This document shows positions 25,315 to 27,284 of a stretch of 27,284 nt of DNA, in pieces. Under the pieces are notes generated by a model. It saw only the letters and a program-made list of their open reading frames with translations, searched no databases and was not told the origin of the DNA. The translations under genes and the position numbers were made by a program. Positions within the stretch are counted from its first letter, which is position 1; the number at the start of each line of letters is the position of its first letter. The DNA is from UBA1124 sp963933095. GTDB taxonomy: Bacteria; Pseudomonadota; Gammaproteobacteria; Pseudomonadales; Cellvibrionaceae. The stretch is taken from the NCBI GenBank assembly GCA_963933095.1, contig CAWVSV010000027.1, forward strand, positions 1-27,284, read 5' to 3'.

Positions 25315-26376
25315 GTGAATATCAATGCTCAAACCGGGGTGAGTTATTCTCTAACGCAGCTAGCAGCCCAGTTTGATTTAGAATTTCGGGGTGATGGCGA
25401 GACCAACCTATCAGGTTTGGCCACACTGCAAGATGCAGATCCTGACCAGCTCAGTTTTTTAGCGAGTGCTAATTACGCGAAATATTTAACATCGACTCAA
25501 GCCGGCGCCGTCATTTTAAGTGCCGAGTTTGCAGATACTTATCCGGGTAATTGTTTAGTTTCAAGCAACCCCTACTTATTATTTGCTCAGTTAAGCGCAT
25601 TTTTTGACCGCTCCCCTGTTGTTAAGGCCGGAATTCACTCCTGTGCAGTGATACATAAAAATGCCGAGGTCGATCTACTTGCCTCAGTAGCGGCTGGTGC
25701 TGTGATCGAGGCTGGCGTGGTTATTGCCGCTGGTGCTCGCATTGGTGCGAACTGTGTAGTGGGCGCCGATACTGTTATCGGTGAGAATACCTTATTGCAT
25801 GCCAGTGTTACCCTGGCGCACGGTGTAACTATCGGCCAAAATTGTATCATTCATAGTGGCGCGGTGATTGGCGCCGATGGTTTTGGTTTTGCGCCGCAAA
25901 GAATTGAAGGTGGTACCCAATGGGTTAAGATATTTCAGCTGGGAGGCGTTGTTATAGGTGACCGCGTTGAAATTGGCGCAAATACCACTATTGACCGCGG
26001 GGCACTGGGTGACACTGTGATCGGTGATGGTGTAAAAATCGACAATCAATGCCAAATTGCTCACAATGTGACTATCGGCGACAATACTGCCATAGCTTCT
26101 GCTACTGCCATCGCCGGCAGTGCCAAATTAGGTGCTAATTGCACTATAGCGGGTTGCGTTGGTATTGTCGGGCATATCGATATCGCCGATGGTGTCCATA
26201 TTACCGGTATGAGCATGGTGTCAAAGTCCATTACTAGCGCTGGTTCTTATTCATCGGGCATGCCAATGATGGATACTGCGCAATGGCGTAAAAATGCTGT
26301 GCGTGTTCGTCAGCTTGATAAAATGGCGAATCGTATTAAACGGTTAGAAAAATCGCTGCTTGAATTATCACGATAA
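25315..26376 (+). CDS. lpxD: UDP-3-O-(3-hydroxyacyl)glucosamine N-acyltransferase
   Basis: LpxD adds the second 3-hydroxyacyl chain in lipid A synthesis. The protein has 353 residues (E. coli 341) and starts with GTG. The N-terminal uridine-binding domain includes LQDADPDQLSFLASANYAKYL. The left-handed beta-helix follows with hexapeptide repeats, IHSGAVIGADGFGFAPQ, and IDNQCQIAHNVTIG with the catalytic histidine at H250. The C-terminal helices are WRKNAVRVRQLDKMANRIKRL. The ribosome-binding site is weak; translation may be coupled to skp. Confidence 0.96.
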   Translation: MNINAQTGVSYSLTQLAAQFDLEFRGDGETNLSGLATLQDADPDQLSFLASANYAKYLTSTQAGAVILSAEFADTYPGNCLVSSNPYLLFAQLSAFFDRSPVVKAGIHSCAVIHKNAEVDLLASVAAGAVIEAGVVIAAGARIGANCVVGADTVIGENTLLHASVTLAHGVTIGQNCIIHSGAVIGADGFGFAPQRIEGGTQWVKIFQLGGVVIGDRVEIGANTTIDRGALGDTVIGDGVKIDNQCQIAHNVTIGDNTAIASATAIAGSAKLGANCTIAGCVGIVGHIDIADGVHITGMSMVSKSITSAGSYSSGMPMMDTAQWRKNAVRVRQLDKMANRIKRLEKSLLELSR

Positions 26377-26443
26377 GTAAGTAATTACTATCATCTGCCA
26401 AGGCAGTATTCCAACACTCGGGCGTAGGCCTTTAGGGGATTAA

Positions 26444-26878
26444 ATGGACGTTAACGAAATTCGTGAATATTTACCACACCGTTACCCTTTTTTATTGGTT
26501 GACCGCGTAGTCGATTTGGTTGAAGGCGAATCCATTGTTGCCTATAAAAATATTACTATCAATGAAGAAGTCTTTAACGGTCATTTTCCACAGAATCCGG
26601 TATTTCCAGGTGTTATGATTATCGAGGCTATGGCGCAGGCCTCGGGTATCCTCGGTTTTAAAACCATGGGAAAAAAACCGGCTGATGGCTCTATTTATTT
26701 ATTCGCTGGGGTCGATAAAGTACGCTTTAAACGCCAGGTGGTTCCGGGTGATTGTCTAACGCTAAAATCCACAGTGCTGTCAGAGAAGCGTGGTATTTGG
26801 AAATTTGAATGCGAAGCCTCGGTCGATGGTGAGCTAGCTGCTAGAGCCACTATTATGTGTGCCGATCGCAAAGTATAA
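26444..26878 (+). CDS. fabZ: 3-hydroxyacyl-[acyl-carrier-protein] dehydratase FabZ
   Basis: FabZ dehydrates 3-hydroxyacyl-ACP and so competes with LpxA and LpxD for that intermediate, setting the balance between phospholipid and lipid A. The protein has 144 residues with a hot-dog fold. YLPHRYPFLLVDRV opens the fold. The catalytic histidine is H47 in NGHFPQNPVFPG and the glutamate is E61 in VMIIEAMAQASG. The C-terminus ends CADRKV. The bases encoding ADRKV-stop recur in the following 86-bp tandem array, so the array is rooted in this gene's 3' end. Confidence 0.97.
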   Translation: MDVNEIREYLPHRYPFLLVDRVVDLVEGESIVAYKNITINEEVFNGHFPQNPVFPGVMIIEAMAQASGILGFKTMGKKPADGSIYLFAGVDKVRFKRQVVPGDCLTLKSTVLSEKRGIWKFECEASVDGELAARATIMCADRKV

Positions 26879-26907
26879 ATAATGCCTATTGTCTTTGGAG
26901 GCTTGCA

Positions 26908-27255
26908 TTGATTAATTTCCGGGCCATTCATAGGTGCCTTTGTGCGCCGATGGCAAAGTATCAGTGTGATGCTACTATTTTGGGAGGCTCGCGTTGATTA
27001 ATTTCCAGGCCATTCATGGGCGCTCTTGTTTGCAGATCGCAAAGTATAAATGTGACGCTACTATTTTGGGAGGCTCGCGTTGATTAATTTCCGGACCATT
27101 CATGGGCGCTCTTTTTTGCTGATGGCAAAGTATCTGTGTGACGCTACTATTTTGGGAGGCTCGCGTTGATTGATTTCCGAGCCATTCATAGGTGCGCTTG
27201 TGCGCCGATGGCAAAGTGTAAATGTGATACTACTATTTTGGGAGGCTCGCGTTGA
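26908..27255 (+). other. Chain of four overlapping 29-codon mini-ORFs in the 86-bp array
   Basis: Frames 26908-26997, 26994-27083, 27080-27169 and 27166-27255 each start with TTG six bases after GGAGG, stay open for 29 codons and end in TGA. The stop overlaps the next TTG as TTGA. The predicted peptides begin M-I-N/D-F and end CDATILGGSR (CDTTILGGSR in the fourth). The middle varies by many amino-acid changes but never gains a stop. The arrangement would permit termination-reinitiation from unit to unit. Whether any peptide is made is unknown; the openness could be a passive result of indel-free duplication. Confidence 0.45.
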
Positions 27256-27284
27256 TTAATTTCCGGGTCATTCACGGGCGCTCT
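27252..27284 (+). CDS. Possible start of lpxA (or fifth mini-ORF), cut by window end
   Basis: The last TTG at 27252 follows GGGAGG at six bases and reads MINFRVIHGRS to the window edge. LpxA (UDP-N-acetylglucosamine acyltransferase) is the expected next gene after fabZ, and many LpxA proteins begin MIDxxAIIHPSA-like. All array copies resemble this (for example MIDFRAIH). Only 11 codons are visible, so whether the frame continues as LpxA or ends in another repeat cannot be decided. Confidence 0.35.
   Translation, partial: MINFRVIHGRS

Larger units (their letters stand above)
26861..27284 (+). repeat. 86-bp tandem array at the fabZ 3' end, running off the window
   Basis: The box GATTAATTTCC (one copy GATTGATTTCC) occurs at 26910, 26996, 27082, 27168 and 27254, exactly 86 bp apart. 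The fabZ tail segment (from 26861) recurs at 26946, 27032, 27118 and 27204. The copy at 27032 shares the 17-base run GATCGCAAAGTATAAAT with the fabZ terminus. Each unit contains the fabZ tail, CTACTATTTTGGGAGG with a strong ribosome-binding site, and TTG six bases later. The core around the ribosome-binding site is invariant in the last four units, while the middle varies. At least four full units plus a partial are present. Confidence 0.96.

Noticed and set aside
27014..27214. 66-codon minus-strand ORF in the 86-bp array (and 26695-26931)
   Set aside because: It is antisense to the repeats and is explained by their periodicity; the plus-strand frames have ribosome-binding sites and match the operon direction.
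26861..27284. CRISPR array
   Set aside because: The units are contiguous 86-bp repeats without unique spacers, include a gene end, and no cas genes are nearby.

Overview
The window reads as a chromosomal segment of a marine, polysaccharide-degrading gammaproteobacterium, most likely of the Cellvibrionales (Saccharophagus/Teredinibacter/Cellvibrio-like). Two things point there. One is a pair of large secreted chitinases with long poly-serine linkers and FG-GAP/VCBS-type repeats. The other is a housekeeping gene order (glnD-dapC next to map-rpsB-tsf-pyrH-frr-uppS-cdsA-dxr-rseP-bamA-skp-lpxD-fabZ) that matches Pseudomonas-like gammaproteobacteria. The assignment rests on gene content, not on a database search.

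Layout. Positions 1-6014 hold two minus-strand GH18 chitinases; the first runs off the left edge and the second is complete. Their C-terminal repeat modules are close to 89% identical in DNA over about 172 bases. Both genes have upstream the same element of three direct GTNAC half-sites. Positions 6366-14047 are a minus-strand housekeeping block: map, glnD, dapC, a DUF445 membrane protein, nth, an ArsC/YffB-like protein and dapD. It is closed by a strong hairpin terminator. From 14195 onward transcription is rightward: rpsB-tsf (translation), pyrH, frr, uppS-cdsA-dxr (isoprenoid, undecaprenyl and phospholipid precursors), rseP-bamA-skp (envelope stress and outer-membrane protein assembly) and lpxD-fabZ (lipid A and fatty acids). 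lpxA is expected next.

How the genes work together. The chitinases are extracellular nutrient-acquisition enzymes, probably co-regulated through the shared upstream element. The minus block joins nitrogen sensing (GlnD) to lysine/diaminopimelate synthesis (DapC, DapD). The plus block couples translation factors to envelope biogenesis, the standard gammaproteobacterial arrangement.

The most unusual part is two tandem arrays built on gene ends. A 77-bp unit beginning inside the last 12 codons of tsf is repeated three times plus a partial copy. An 86-bp unit repeats exactly in phase from the 3' end of fabZ to the right edge of the window. Each 86-bp unit carries the fabZ tail, a strong ribosome-binding site, a TTG start and an open 29-codon frame whose TGA overlaps the next unit's TTG. 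The encoded N-terminus resembles that of LpxA. The array may be a chain of translationally coupled mini-genes made by duplicating the fabZ/lpxA junction. No tRNA, rRNA, insertion sequence or CRISPR array was seen.
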